Positions 22,199 through 33,222 of a stretch of DNA of 64,000 nucleotides are shown one piece after another. A program made the translations under genes and the position numbers. Positions within the stretch are counted from its first letter, which is position 1, and each line of letters begins with the position of its first letter. Origin of the DNA: Podospora pseudocomata (lineage: Eukaryota; Ascomycota; Sordariomycetes; Sordariales; Podosporaceae); NCBI RefSeq assembly GCF_035222375.1, contig NC_085887.1:1215501-1279500 (forward strand). The letters run 5' to 3'. The notes under the pieces are model-generated. The model was not told the DNA's origin. It was given only the letters and a program-made list of their open reading frames with translations, and did no database searches.

Positions 22199-23388
22199 AT
22201 GAAGTTGGAGAAGCTGTTGCAGGCTCTAGGACAGCAGCCCATAGAGTCGTCCGAGGAAGGTATAAAAAACGATGAAGTGAAAACCAGATATGCAACCTGG
22301 GGGTGCAATAGTCGGGTAGACACGGACTGAATAGTCTGTCAACTAACACGCCTACTTTGCCGCCAACTAGAGACGTTTGAGCTGTTTGCCCAGGAGCTCC
22401 CCTCACAGAATCTTGGCTTCGTCGACTCCAAGGCCTCCACAGTCGAACTGACCATTGCTGGCCGGGATTTTACCATCCATCAGTCACCTGGCGTGCTGTC
22501 ATCCAACCGTGCCGGCGGCACAACAGGAGCTGGTAAACAACTCCTCCCCCGGCCCCTTTCCGACCCCTTTCCCGCCGTCACACCGCCGTTGATAACGCTT
22601 ACAAGGCTACGGACACGTCACATCCACCCGTCAGCCTTGCTCAGTGGCTTGTCTAGGATGGAAGGATAAGAGCACTGCTGACGGTATGTATAGTCGTCTG
22701 GAAAGTTACACCTCTCTTTGCAGAATGGATTAGCTCTGCATCATCTCTGCTTTTCCAGTCTGAGATCCTGTCCTCGAACTCTCTCGTGTTGGAGCTCGGG
22801 TGTGGCATTTCAGCACTGGTCGGCCTGTGCCTGGCGCCTCGTGTCAAGGGCTACGTCTTGACCGATCAGCCTTATGTCGCCAAGTTTGTTGAGCAAAACG
22901 TTGCCGAAAATGCTCACATCTCAGCCTCCTCCACTGGCAAAGGAAAGGCAAAAGGGAAGAAAACAAAGGCGACGGCGGCCAGTCACTCAAAAGACAACAA
23001 TGTCGTCTTTACTCCCTTGGATTGGGAAACAGACGAAGCGACGCCCTCTCTTCTGACCGACCTGCCAGACACAGCAGGAAGAAAGAGCTTCGATGCTATC
23101 ATTGCATGTGACTGCATCTACAACGAAGCGCTCATCGACCCGCTTGTGTCTACATGCGCTGATATCTGCCGGCTGAGAACTCAAGAGTCTGACACCGAGG
23201 CAGATCCCACCATCTGTGTGGTTGCGCAACAGCTGAGGGACGATCAAGTCTTTGAAGGATGGCTCGCGAGATTTATGGAGTCTTTTCACACATGGAGAGC
23301 TCCTGATGAGTTGTTGCCAAATGGGTTGAAGCCGAGCTCGGGGTTTGTGGTTCATATTGGGATATTGAAGGAGGCATATACCCCTTAG
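22199..23388 (+). CDS. EFM6: protein-lysine N-methyltransferase EFM6 (METTL21-like)
   Basis: Three exons: 22199-22259, 22371-22532, 22694-23388. The introns are 22260-22370 (donor GTATAA, branch AACTAAC, acceptor TAG) and 22533-22693 (161 nt; donor GTAAAC, branch GCTGAC, acceptor TAG). Product 305 aa. The joins reconstruct the family signature ETFELFAQELPSQNLGF, then FTIHQSPGVLSS, then a GGTTGAVVWKVTPLFAEW-type block, followed by the SAM-binding motif VLELGCGISALVGL and IIACDCIYNEALIDPL. Yeast Efm6 methylates a lysine of elongation factor eEF1A (family knowledge). A short Lys-rich insertion (KGKAKGKKTKA, about residue 135) is not part of the fold. An ATG at 22786 opens the longest frame but would delete the N-terminal half, so it is not the start. 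Confidence 0.92.
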
Positions 23389-23827
23389 TACATGATGAAT
23401 GAAAACAACTCAGGCCACAACAAATATAATAATATCTCCCCTCTACAACCTCCCTTTCGATGCAATACCTATCCTGATTATCCCTCACACATACCACATA
23501 TCATCCACAGCTTCATTCAACCTATCCTAACTACTTTTACAAACCTCCCACACCACCGCCGATACCGCCTTCACCACCCAGATCAATCAGATAAGATTAC
23601 CAACCCAAGCCTCTTTTCTACGTTTTAAGTCCCCCTGTCTCCTTTGACAAATGGGGAGTTATGGAGCCCTCAAAAAAGTCTCAACACCCCCTATCCATGG
23701 TATCCCGAGTCAGTCTCAGACCGGCCACCCTTGTCCTGCAAGGTATGTCGACCACAACAAAAAAAAGATGAAAAGGTTTGTTACAAACAGGGATGGTTTT
23801 GGGGAAGACGGGGGGGAAAAATAAGGA
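23389..23827. other. EFM6 3' flank
   Basis: AC-rich 3' flank between EFM6 and the first tRNA-Glu. No gene seen. Confidence 0.5.
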
Positions 23828-23919
23828 CTCGGATACCGGGAGTCGAACCCGGGGCTGTTGAGGGAACAGACACTTCTGAGAAGTGAGAGTCAACGATGTT
23901 ACCGCTACACCATACCCGA
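23828..23919 (-). tRNA. tRNA-Glu (CTC anticodon) with 21-nt intron
   Basis: Read on the minus strand: acceptor TCGGGTA pairs with TATCCGA (one G-U), discriminator G; D arm GTGT/ACAT; anticodon stem GTTGA/TCAAC; loop CTCTCA + C with anticodon CTC, which reads GAG; T arm CCGGG-TTCGACT-CCCGG. A 21-nt intron sits at the canonical place, one base 3' of the anticodon, starting CTTCTCAG. RNA polymerase III A and B boxes are internal (GGTTCGACTCC is the B box). Nearly identical to the copy at 29330-29422. Confidence 0.93.
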
Positions 23920-24678
23920 TTTGAATCGTGGATGGTCCGATTTTGATAGGGAGAGGGTGTGGGGATGGGATATGGATAGGACTTGGAAAGGGCAAAGAGT
24001 GATGAGGTCTTTGTTGTCGCCAAGCACCTTGATATTCACGAATACAAAATACTTTGTTCTTGGAAATCCTGCTACATCAGAGCACAAATCTTCAACCCGG
24101 AGATATTTCAGCACAGAGAGAGAGATGTATACTCTTTGCTGGCAGCAGCCCCAAAAAATAATCTCAATGAAAACTCCAGAGTTATTTCACCATCTTCAAC
24201 AGATGTCTAGCTAGGTAGCCAACCTAAAAAAGCCCTTCAGGTCTTGGGCTGGCTCTACGGAAGTTTCTTCAAGAACCTTTGCAAAAATCAACGATTTTTA
24301 CATAGACATCTTACCGGGGCTATTCCAGCTCCCGTCACTAGCGTACACGTTGTCTTTTAACAGTGGGCAAGGCCACTCTTCATCTTGTCTTGCGTTGGGC
24401 TCCGGCTTTTTTTCCCCCCCTTAACATCATAGGTATGCTCTTTGTCAAACCCTTCCACAAGAGCCGAAAAACACAAGCGCATGTTGAATTGGATTTCACT
24501 GTACATTACAAACCCGAGAGACCATAATAAATAAACACCTCTGGAAATACAATGCCGAAAAGTCGTTCTTATATAAATTCACAATCAAAGAATCCTGTGT
24601 CTTGACTTATGACGGGATGCACGGAAATGCATCTTACAATAACCTCAAACCCAAACCCAACACTCCATCAACTAACAA
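23920..24678. other. intergenic between tRNA genes
   Basis: 759 bp with no supported gene. Short frames at 23983-24214 are chance. A+T rich toward 24.4-24.6 kb, including AATAAATAAA near 24527. Confidence 0.5.
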
Positions 24679-24760
24679 GGCGTGGTGGCAGAGTGGTCTA
24701 ATGCGCAAGACTAGAAATCTTGTTCCTTCGGGAGCGTCTGTTCGAATCAGGCCCACGTCG
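24679..24760 (+). tRNA. tRNA-Ser (AGA anticodon)
   Basis: 82 nt with the long variable arm of a class II tRNA. Acceptor GGCGTGG pairs with CCACGTC (one G-U); anticodon arm CAAGA-CTAGAAA-TCTTG with anticodon AGA; variable arm TTCCTTCGGGAGC forms a hairpin; T arm GTCTG-TTCGAAT-CAGGC (one wobble). Discriminator G. No intron. The run after the gene contains a T stretch near 24776 that may serve as a Pol III terminator. Confidence 0.93.
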
Positions 24761-25087
24761 AGACACAAACAATCTTTTCATGTTCTTGTTTTCCTTTATC
24801 CACTCTGTTGTGGATAGGGGTAGCTTTTTGGACATAGTATATTCCTTTTTGTTACCAGCTGCCCCCAATCTGACAGAGAGCATAACATAGGGCTGCTGTC
24901 AAGACATATCAAATCAGCTTCATTGTTCCTACAGTCACTCAAAACAGCCAGGGTATATCCCTCAGAGCACACACTTATTACACCAGCCAAAAATAAAACA
25001 GCCAATATCGCGCCGTCCTACTATTCTTACATGCCCAACCACATCTCTGGACTCCAAACTCCCGCCTGATCCCGCTGCTGTTCAAGT
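24761..25087. other. intergenic, Seh1 3' flank
   Basis: 327 bp, A+T richer than surroundings, with no supported gene. Confidence 0.5.
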
Positions 25088-26836
25088 TCAACCGGTAGCC
25101 ATGTTAACCCTTACAATCCCCAACTCGCTGCTCTTCGCCCACTCCCCATTCGGCATCATCCTCCACTGCAGCAGCCTTCCCTCGTCGCCTACACTCCCCA
25201 ACACAACCCCGTCATCATCAAACCCAACCCTCCAAACCGGCGTCCTATGCCCCTCCAGCCTCGACACCATCTCAATCGTATGCTTAATCTGCCCCGGCAA
25301 CCCAGTGATCTTTCTCTGCGGGTTCTTATTCGCCCCCCCATACCCATGATGATGATCCCCCCCATACCCAGCCTCCGTCGCCAGTCCCGCTCGAATCATG
25401 CCCCCCTGCCCCATCCCCGTCCCCCTCTCATCAAGGGCTGTTCCAACCCCATGAACCACAGGTGTAATCCCCCCAACAACAGTAATCACATCTCTCGCCG
25501 CCGCCCGGACCGCCGCGCTCCTCCCCTCATCCACCTCCACCCCTTGCTTCCTCGCCTTCTCAACATACCCCCCCATCTCCCTGATCGACCACCCCCTCGC
25601 CCCATTCTCCTTCCCCTCCTCCTCCTCCTTATTATACCAAGCCTGCCTCTCCACCGGCGTGTCAACCCTAAAGACCCTCACCATCCCATCCTGACACGCC
25701 GTCGCAATAACATCATACCCCCTAATATTCCCCCCCGCCCACGCCACATCCCTCACCAAACCCCTATGCACATCCGACCTCACCTCGGCCGCGAGATAAA
25801 ACCCTTTCGTCACCGTCTGCACCCCCAAACTCTGACTAATCACATCCCTCGACCGATAAATCCTCACACAGTCCAACGCAACCGTGACCAAGCTCAGCGT
25901 GTCGGGCGGGACCCCCGCCTTCAACGCGCTGTAGCACACCTCCGGGTTGGGATCAAACTGCACCTTGAACGTCGTCTCATCCCCCCTTTTCGCAGGCGGC
26001 TGGTCCCGCGAGATAGCCACCTCGTCAAGCATAGTATAGTCCGTCAAATTCTCCGGCTGCTCATTCTCGTACACCGTTAACTTCCCATCCGCGCTCACCA
26101 GCGCAAGGTAAGTATGCCTCGTCGAGTCAACATGCTTCATGCTAAAAGACCGATACGGACTCCTCGAGTGCCTCGTCTCGAAAACCGGCTTCGGCACCGC
26201 CGAACTCGAAGCCTGTGGCGGTTGTTGCGAAGGCGCAGTCTCGCTGTGCACCGACGGCGTGCCCACCGTACTCGTCACCGCCGAGTGCGGATGAGAAGTC
26301 GCGCTCGTGGAAGTGGTCGACAAGGCACTCGCAACCCCCCCATGATAATGAGGCCCATGACCATCAAAACCACCACTCCCCGGCCTCGACCCCTCCTTCC
26401 CACCCCCACCGCTCTTTTCCCCCACCGCAATAGGTTGACTCCATAACGCCATCCCCCTGTTCCCCCCTCCGCCCATGGCATTCGAAAACTTCCTCCCCGG
26501 CGCAGCCCCCGGGTCCTCGGCCCAAAGCTTAAACCTCCCCTCCACCCCCAACGAAGCCAACAGGTTGGGGTAAATCGTCGGCGGCAACCACTGCAGCTCG
26601 GTAATCTCCCCCCCGTGAGCAGTCCAGTTGTCACAGTGCCGCCACACCCCGTCCCTGTGCCGGTTGAACACGCGGACCTTGCCGTCTACCGACCCTGTCG
26701 CGCACCGGTCGCCATACTCGTTAAACGCGATCGACTGGACGAGGTCCTGGTGGCCGTGCTTGAGGATGGGCTCAAAGGTGAGCTGGTCGTCGACGAGGGG
26801 CGCCTCGTTGAGGAAGGCGGCTAGTTTTGCTGACAT
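25088..26836 (-). CDS. SEH1: nucleoporin Seh1 (WD40 repeats)
   Basis: Single exon, 582 aa from the ATG at 26836. A longer frame starts at 27019, but MSAKLAAFLNEAPLVDDQ... is the natural start and GHQDLVQSIAFNEYGDRCATGSVDGKVRVFN is the typical first Seh1 blade. Seh1 is a beta-propeller shared by the nuclear-pore Y complex and the SEA/GATOR2 complex that controls TORC1 (family knowledge). WD-type repeats can be seen at residues about 30-75 (VDGKVRVFNRH), 80-120 (LGVEGRFKLWAEDP), 245-285 (TYLALVSADGKLTVYEN), 375-410 (DVIATACQDGMVRVFRVD) and at the C-terminus (EGHRTPVWRVGFDDDGVVLGSVGDEGRLLQW). A disordered Ser/Thr/His-rich insert at about 135-235 and a Gly-rich insert at about 470-520 make it longer than the 349-aa yeast protein, as in other filamentous fungi. 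Confidence 0.93.
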   Translation of the reverse strand: MSAKLAAFLNEAPLVDDQLTFEPILKHGHQDLVQSIAFNEYGDRCATGSVDGKVRVFNRHRDGVWRHCDNWTAHGGEITELQWLPPTIYPNLLASLGVEGRFKLWAEDPGAAPGRKFSNAMGGGGNRGMALWSQPIAVGEKSGGGGKEGSRPGSGGFDGHGPHYHGGVASALSTTSTSATSHPHSAVTSTVGTPSVHSETAPSQQPPQASSSAVPKPVFETRHSRSPYRSFSMKHVDSTRHTYLALVSADGKLTVYENEQPENLTDYTMLDEVAISRDQPPAKRGDETTFKVQFDPNPEVCYSALKAGVPPDTLSLVTVALDCVRIYRSRDVISQSLGVQTVTKGFYLAAEVRSDVHRGLVRDVAWAGGNIRGYDVIATACQDGMVRVFRVDTPVERQAWYNKEEEEGKENGARGWSIREMGGYVEKARKQGVEVDEGRSAAVRAAARDVITVVGGITPVVHGVGTALDERGTGMGQGGMIRAGLATEAGYGGDHHHGYGGANKNPQRKITGLPGQIKHTIEMVSRLEGHRTPVWRVGFDDDGVVLGSVGDEGRLLQWRMMPNGEWAKSSELGIVRVNMATG

Positions 26837-27189
26837 GGCGCTGTGTTTGTGATATTGTGTTGCAAAAACAGCAGCTGGTGTGTGACTCTCCCGCCTGTCG
26901 GAAAGGGCTGGGCTGCCCTGCCTTTGCCTAGCTTTTGCTTTGGGGTAGGTGATAGGTGGGTGACAGGCTCCAACAACTGACGTCGGGAATTCCCACTCCA
27001 ACAAGACCCCTGGGTCCAAGCTCCCTGCAGGGGCCCGCTCGCTCTCACATGCCGAACTTGACTTTCAAGTAGGGGGGTTGATCACCTAGGTGTAAGAGAC
27101 ATGGATAAATCTAGAATGCCATGATTTTGTCTATGCCATTTGCTGTTGCTTTTGTTCTAGTATATTTCAACAAATATATACACAAAAAA
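26837..27189. other. short intergenic, Seh1 promoter / ALG7 3' end
   Basis: 353 bp between two minus-strand genes in tandem. No gene seen. A+T-rich sequence near 27150-27189 probably belongs to the ALG7 3' UTR. Confidence 0.5.
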
Positions 27190-28710
27190 CTAAACTCCTG
27201 CTGCCCCAATGCTCCAATTATCCTCCTTGAACACCAACTGAGCCAGCCCATGCCTAACAAACAACCCAAACAACCCCACCACCATCTGCATCCCCGTAAT
27301 CTCCATCGCCAACCTATCCTCCCTCAACGGCCCCCTCCACACAAGCCAAAGATTCAAAATCGTGAAGTTCGTCGTCTCGACAAATCTCCCCTCCTCATCC
27401 ACCGTAACCCCCAGCAACCTCAAACCCCCCAACACCTTCAACCCCCACGCAACCACCCCCCTCGGCTGCCTCTCCCTCGTCCAAGGCGTGACGCTTGGCT
27501 CCAGCAACCCCGTCCTCGCATTAAACCTGGGCAGCCTGTGCCTCGGACACGGCACCAGCCCAAACAACTGCGGCACCGAATAGCAAAAGTTGAATATCTG
27601 CGGCACCAGCAGCAAGATCAACGTCTTGCTGAAATGCCCCAGAATGCTCACCACCACAAACACCATGCCCGCAAAATAACAATAGGTATCCCCTACAAAC
27701 ACCCTCGCCGGATACCAATTATGCCACAGCAGCGCCCCGGAAACCCCCAAAAACGGCAGCAAAAAGTACAGCGAAAACAAGTGCGAGTCCGTCGCCGGGT
27801 GGGGGTACGGCGTGAGCAAGTACAAGCAATCATTGATCGCCAGCAACACCGCAACGACAATCGACTGCGCCACCTCAATCCCGTTGATCCCCGCCAGAAT
27901 GTTAATACTGTTCGGGCTAAAAATCGCCACGCTCGCCATGTAGACGTAGTATAGCACCCCGACATTCACCAGCTCCCCCAGGTACGGCTGCAGCGGAATC
28001 GGCACCACGATCGACGTGACGCCAAAGTCGACAAAGTAAACCACCAACAGCGGTATCGACGCAAAAGCCGGAATGAAAAACTTGTGTCGCCACCGTATGT
28101 CGAAAAGATCATCTCCTATCCCCAACAACGTGATCGACTGAAGCGATATAATCGCCGACAAATACGACGCCAACTATTTCCCCCCACCCCCACCCCCCAC
28201 CAGTCAGTCTTTATCCCCTTTCCCATATGTTGTTCCCAAACTCACCTTGCTGTGCGGAAACTTATGCAGCAACCTCCCCCTCTCCACCCCCTCCACGACA
28301 CTAACAACAACATCCCTATTGCCTCCCCCGCTCGTCGCCGCCACAATGTCCTTGTAAAACGGAAACGGGATGAAGACAATAATCACCAGCAGGTACACCA
28401 CCGCCGCGATCCCCCCCATGCACTCTGGCATTTCCCGTCTATTATGCTTGCTCATATCTGTCCCCTTCAGCCCAGCCTTCATCAGCGTCGGGCCTAACCA
28501 CCTTATCATCGCAAACGACGCCGCGAAGGCGACCCCGCTGAGGGCGAGGGAGGCGATTAGAGGTTCGCCATCGCCTTGGAAGGTATTCGCCAGTACCGCG
28601 ACGCAGGCGAAGGTGAGGGAGAAGAGAGAGAGGGTTTCGGTTCGGGAGAGGGAGGAGGAGGAGGAGGAGGGGGGTAATCGGGATGGGGAACGTGAGGCGG
28701 AGGTCGTCAT
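27190..28710 (-). CDS. ALG7: UDP-GlcNAc:dolichyl-phosphate GlcNAc-1-phosphotransferase (ALG7)
   Basis: Two exons on the minus strand: 28710-28246 and 28173-27190, intron 28245-28174 (72 nt; donor GTGAGT, acceptor TAG), phase 0; 482 aa. Alg7 catalyses the first step of N-glycan assembly at the ER membrane, making GlcNAc-PP-dolichol, and is the tunicamycin target (family knowledge). About ten hydrophobic segments are visible. Family motifs: GTDMSKHNRREMPECMGG (loop after the second helix), LLGIGDDLFDIRWRHK, FSPNSINILAGINGIEV and VFVGDTYCYFAGM. The N-terminal 25 residues are a Ser-rich cytosolic tail. A Ser/Gly-rich insertion (ATSGGGNRD) in a loop near residue 130 and a proline/arginine-rich loop near residue 375 are fungal variations. 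Confidence 0.95.
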
Positions 28711-29329
28711 GGTTGCGAGTCGTTGTCGTGCACTGAAACAGTGGCGCTCATGGCCGTGAGCGCGAAGGAAAGCGAGAGTGGTTTGCTGCGTTCGTTCGTT
28801 CGTTGGGGCGAGTCGCGAAAAAGGAAATTATTTTCGAAGGGGAGAATGGCAAAAAGGGAAATAAGCCAGATCTCTAAAATGACGTCCCACGTTGAATCCC
28901 AACGGCGCTCGCTGTCAGCTCGAGCGCAAGCAAACAAACAGGGCCCACCGGGCGGCCTCTATGCCGTTTTGGATCACTGGGAGGAAGCTGATTGGAGCGC
29001 AATTTGCTTCTACAAACCCCTGTTTGGGCGCTGGTTGCTCCCATGTGATTGTCAATATCTCGCTAGGGACTTTCATGACGAACCTAGCAGTCCTCTCGAC
29101 ATAGGCTTGTAGTAAGGCAGCTCCCACAGCGATTAAACATAAGAAAATTCATCTACCTAACTTTTAAGATCCCAGCACAAACCAGAAAAAAAATATAAGC
29201 TACCGTCCCTTGACCCCCCAACACAGCGAATCCCTGCCCAACCTTGACTTGACGTCCCTGACAACCTCTTATGTAACAACTCGCAGTCAAGCAAAGAAAT
29301 GGTAGAAAACAGAGAGAGAAAAAAAGAGA
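28711..29329. other. ALG7 promoter region
   Basis: 619 bp upstream of ALG7 and 3' of the second tRNA-Glu. GTTCGTTCGTTCG repeat near 28791-28804. No supported gene. Confidence 0.5.
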
Positions 29330-29422
29330 CTCGGATACCGGGAGTCGAACCCGGGGCTGTTGAGAGAAACAGACACTTCTGGGAAGTGAGAGTCAACGAT
29401 GTTACCGCTACACCATACCCGA
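29330..29422 (-). tRNA. tRNA-Glu (CTC anticodon) with 22-nt intron, second copy
   Basis: Same exon sequence and structure as the copy at 23828-23919: acceptor TCGGGTA/TATCCGA, anticodon CTC, T arm CCGGG-TTCGACT-CCCGG. The intron (starting CTTCCCAG) differs from the first copy by one internal change and by a 3' end one base longer, while the exons are identical. Both copies are on the minus strand. Confidence 0.93.
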
Positions 29423-30217
29423 TTACGAAAATCGTGTGTGGTCTCCGATTTTGTTGGACACTAAGCTCGGATGGTGGGACTATATCGCTCACTTTGCAAC
29501 TTGGCACAGAACATATCATACTCTCCCTTGTTTCCCTCATTGGATTCCATACATGCAATATTAGCGAGCAAGGCAGCTCAGACTTGTTTCACCACCAAAG
29601 CCGATGCAACGAGAAGGACCTAGATAGACTACCCGATGATGCCTCATCATGCATATACTTCATGTAGACTTCGAGACTTAGACTCAGAAGTCTTCACTTC
29701 CTAGTCACTTGGAAAACACAGCACCATATCTTTAAGATGAGTAGCATAGAAACCAGATACATAAATACAGTACAAGACGCCCTGCACATAATAACGACAG
29801 AAAACAGCCAACACTAAAATAATACCCGGGGACTGCTGCCATTATTCCCAAACAGAAAACGGCACAAAAGCAGAGATAACAAGAAAAAACATCGCTGATC
29901 CCCTCTTTCTTTCACTGTCTTCCCTGTTTTCACCACATCCATAGTTGCCTAACAGTCCTAAATGCGCAAAAACACATCCTCTTCCATATATCTCCTGCAA
30001 ACGATCCATCACCGCAGCCCCCCCTCCCAACCTCCTATCTTCACTCCCATCACCCCATGGGTCCCCGAGGAACACAGACAGGCTAGTTGGGGAACGGACT
30101 GGCGTATTGGCTCTCATCCAGGTCATCGCTGCAAGTGGTATGGTGTCAAGACCAGTAAGCGAACAAGCCCGCCTAGACGCAGAATTCCTTCCCCCAAGAG
30201 TCTGCCGCAAGGAAAAG
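29423..30217. other. intergenic, NCS-1 3' flank
   Basis: 795 bp with no supported gene; the right side should be the NCS-1 3' UTR. Confidence 0.5.
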
Positions 30218-31080
30218 TTACACCAACCCGTCGTAGAGCGACAGCGCCGACACAATGGTGGCATCCCGCTGCGAGCCTTCCTTGAATTCGTTCATATCAA
30301 GGCTGCCGTTCTCATCCTTGTCCATCATCCTAAAGATTTTGCGGACGCGCTTCTCCGGGGTGTCTTCGTCTTCTGGGAGCTTAACCATGGACCCGACCTA
30401 AGTTCGCCTCTGTTAGCCTCTCCGTGTGTTTTCCTCATGCACCAAATCAAAACATACCATCTTGTAAATCGCCTCCACAATTTTCAACATCTCGTCGTAG
30501 CTGATCTTTCCATCGCCGTCGATATCGTACAGTTGGAACGCCCAATCCAGCTTGTCCTCCATCTTACCCCGGCTGGTAACACTCAGAGCACAAATGAATT
30601 CTTTGAAATCAATAGTTCCTGATTTGTCCGTGTCGAATACGTTGAAGACGTAGTCGGCGAATGTGCTTGGGTCACCAAAGGGGAAGAACTGGGCGTAGAT
30701 CTTTTGGAATTCGCCCTTGCTCAGCATGCCGCTCGGGCAGTCCTTGAGGAAACCTATTTCGTCTTGTGAGAAGAGAACCAACCACAGGAAGAGAAGATTG
30801 GAGGAGGGAGAAGAAGAAGACCTACCTCTATACCATTGCTGCAACTCCTTCTTGTCAAAATTGGTTGACTTCTGGAGCTCCTTCAGCTGATCGTCAGGGA
30901 GCTTCTTGGACTGCCTGTATTTCGAGCGCCCCATGTTAGCCCATGTCATGACTTTTGAGTCTTATGATTCCCGATTGTAGGGAATATTCTCCTCTCCTCC
31001 CCTCCCCTCCGCCATTGACTATTGCTCCCTCCTCCCAGCGCCTAAACTCCAACGAGGAAAAACACTCACAAGTTGCCCAT
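30218..31080 (-). CDS. NCS1: neuronal calcium sensor 1 / frequenin
   Basis: Four exons on the minus strand: 31080-31070, 30914-30826, 30753-30458, 30397-30218. The introns are 31069-30915 (155 nt; donor GTGAGT, branch GGCTAACA, acceptor CAG), 30825-30754 (GTAGGT/TAG) and 30457-30398 (GTATGT/TAG). The product is 191 aa, matching the 190-aa family. The N-terminus MGNLQSKK fits an N-myristoylation signal (Gly2, Ser6). The first EF hand is cryptic (CPSG); three EF loops look competent: [24 protein letters not shown] and [12 protein letters not shown]. Fungal NCS-1/Frq1 binds and activates the phosphatidylinositol 4-kinase Pik1 and takes part in calcium tolerance (family knowledge). The first coding exon holds only 11 nt, so a search for the longest frame would choose a wrong start at 30949. 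Confidence 0.96.
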
Positions 31081-33013
31081 ATTCGCGGTTAGAGACTCTA
31101 TTCGAAATCGCCAATCTACGAGAGAGTATCGAAGATGCCGCGCTGGTTATCGCCGACAGGAAACCAAATCGAAGGAGGGGTTTGCGACAGTCTCTTGTCT
31201 AGGTCGAACAAGTGGGCAGCTCAATTGCTCAATCGGGCGATGGGTTCGTCTGGCGGCAGTGCTGGTGGGTGGACAGTGCGGGCAATGCGAAGCGGGGGGT
31301 TCAGTTTGTAAGCCAGTTCAAGAAACAGCAATGACAAGAAAAAGGCAAGTCTGCTTTGCGAAAACGGAGAGGAGGATTTTGCAAAATGGGTTATGGTTTG
31401 AAGACGGAGTCTCGGGGAAGGGAAAAACAGATTGGAGCAAAAGCCAAAGCAAAAGGCGAGGCGAAGGCGGCCGCGGCGGGAAAGTGACGACTACTGCGGC
31501 AGTCCAGTCTTCTTTCCTGGGCTTGGGCTTGGGCTTGGGGGGGGGCCGTTGCCCGCTCCCGCCCTGAAGCATGGTGGTTTGGCGCACGGTCACTTGCACT
31601 GTACGGACAACTTACTCTTGGGTACTCGCTGTTACACAATGGGTGCTTCGCTTTGCCTTGCCTTACCTTGTGCCTGCCTATAGTATGAATCTTGTCAGCT
31701 TTGCTGCATACCATGAATCTGCTCCGCCCCCTTTTCCATTCTTCATCACATGGGCAACCTCGATATGGCGTGCTGTTTTGACCTTACCTACGTCAGAAGC
31801 ACACTGTGAGGCAGCATAGGTACATTTGTGAGAGATTGCCCCTCCCTCCGGTAATTGAGGGGCACAGTACCAAACACCACCAAACAAGCTGCAAAAGAGT
31901 AGGTATGAACCTTCGAGAAACACATAAAACTGTCAGGGAGGCCAACCATGTCCCTCTCCGTGCTTGTTGCACAGACAGGCGGTAGACCACAACGGCCAGG
32001 CAGCTCTTGGTCTCTCTACTGGGCGCAGCAACAACAGGCCCTTCTTACCTAGTTTGACTTCTCCCTTCCTCAGCCTCCATGTTTGATAACAGGCCACCTC
32101 AGCTCCCTCAAATCAATCGAGAGCCTCCTCCCATCATCTTCATCACCGTCTCTTCCACAATCCCGCACAGTCTAGAACCACAACCCTTCTCACCGTTCCC
32201 TTTTCGAGAGAGGGGTGATTTGCTTACCTAAGGGGGGCAGTGCAAACCCGCCAAGGAACCCCCAACCACCACTCGATAAACCGCCATGTTCCCCCCTCCT
32301 CAAACTATCGAAGCCGCCGCGCAAGAGCCAGAAACCATAAACTAGGGAGCCAAACTCTTTGTACCTTCTCAGTACTGGCAGGCCTCTCGTCATAATCGAA
32401 CCCCTGAAAAAAGCTTGACTAGCAATCTCACCCAGGTTCCACTCACTCTGACGTAGCTGTGTACGTACACATGTCGGCGCTCGGTATACAAAACCATAAG
32501 CAAGCGAGGGGTGCTCGGTCTTGATGGGAACAGTGGCCTGCGTACGGAGCGGCCCGGATCGGCATCGCATCCGGTGCCCCTTGGTAGCTAGGGGTGGATG
32601 GCTGAGACTGACTGATGCCGACCCTGTGTTCCTGGTAGCTGACCCTGCCGACACACACATACACCATCCTAGTAGTATGACATAGCACCTCTACATTAAG
32701 CCATTGTTCCAAAATGAAAGAAATGCTTATTGAACAGTGATGATAACATTCAACAACAACAAAAGCTAGAAAAGAGCCTGCTATGCACAAGAGAACCTAG
32801 TCAACCATTACAGCATGCTCCTTTCCTTCCCTACATGATTTCCCCAATATTTCCCATCTCTTTTTTGGTTCCCTATCATCCATCCACCCACCTCCCAATC
32901 CCAACCCCCTCTTTTATGTTGTATGTGTGTTGTGTGCCAAGGGGGGGAATAAAAGAAAAAAAATGTTAAGAAAGGGGGATAAAACGGGGCAAGTATAAAC
33001 ACAAACTTTGAAT

Positions 33014-33072
<59 letters not shown>

Positions 33073-33222
33073 AACCAACAACAACAAAACCAACAACGAA
33101 AAAAAGAAAGAAAGAAAAAAAAATGCCTGCCTGCCCTGCCTTCTATAGGGTAACAAAAACCATACACGCTACCGCCCCTATGATGATAACACCTCCCATT
33201 CATCCCTTCCTTTTTGTTCCCT
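31081..33222. other. 2.1-kb intergenic, NCS-1 promoter / CDC45 3' flank
   Basis: Upstream region of NCS-1 and 3' flank of CDC45, both on the minus strand. Contains a long AAC microsatellite (33014-33072). Open frames at 31073-31567 and 32190-32790 overlap on both strands and are not supported. No RNA gene recognised. Confidence 0.5.
33014..33072. repeat. (AAC)n microsatellite
   Basis: About 19 perfect AAC units, followed by interrupted AAC units to about 33097 and an A-rich stretch. Lies about 150 bp beyond the CDC45 stop, possibly inside its 3' UTR, where it would read as GTT repeats. Confidence 0.95.

Noticed and set aside
22786-23388. methyltransferase starting at 22786
   Set aside because: Two upstream exons restore the conserved N-terminal half of EFM6.
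25247-26080. 277-codon + strand frame
   Set aside because: Antisense to Seh1; extreme Pro/Arg/His composition caused by codon bias of the real gene.
27121-27954. 277-codon + strand frame
   Set aside because: Antisense to ALG7; no protein-like features.
29299-29667. 122-codon + strand frame
   Set aside because: Runs antisense across the tRNA-Glu gene; chance frame.
30413-30949. frequenin start at 30949 with insertion RSSSSPSSN
   Set aside because: The insertion is a 72-nt intron read through, and the true start is an 11-nt exon at 31080-31070.
32914-33203. Cys- and Leu-run frames
   Set aside because: Translation of the AAC microsatellite.
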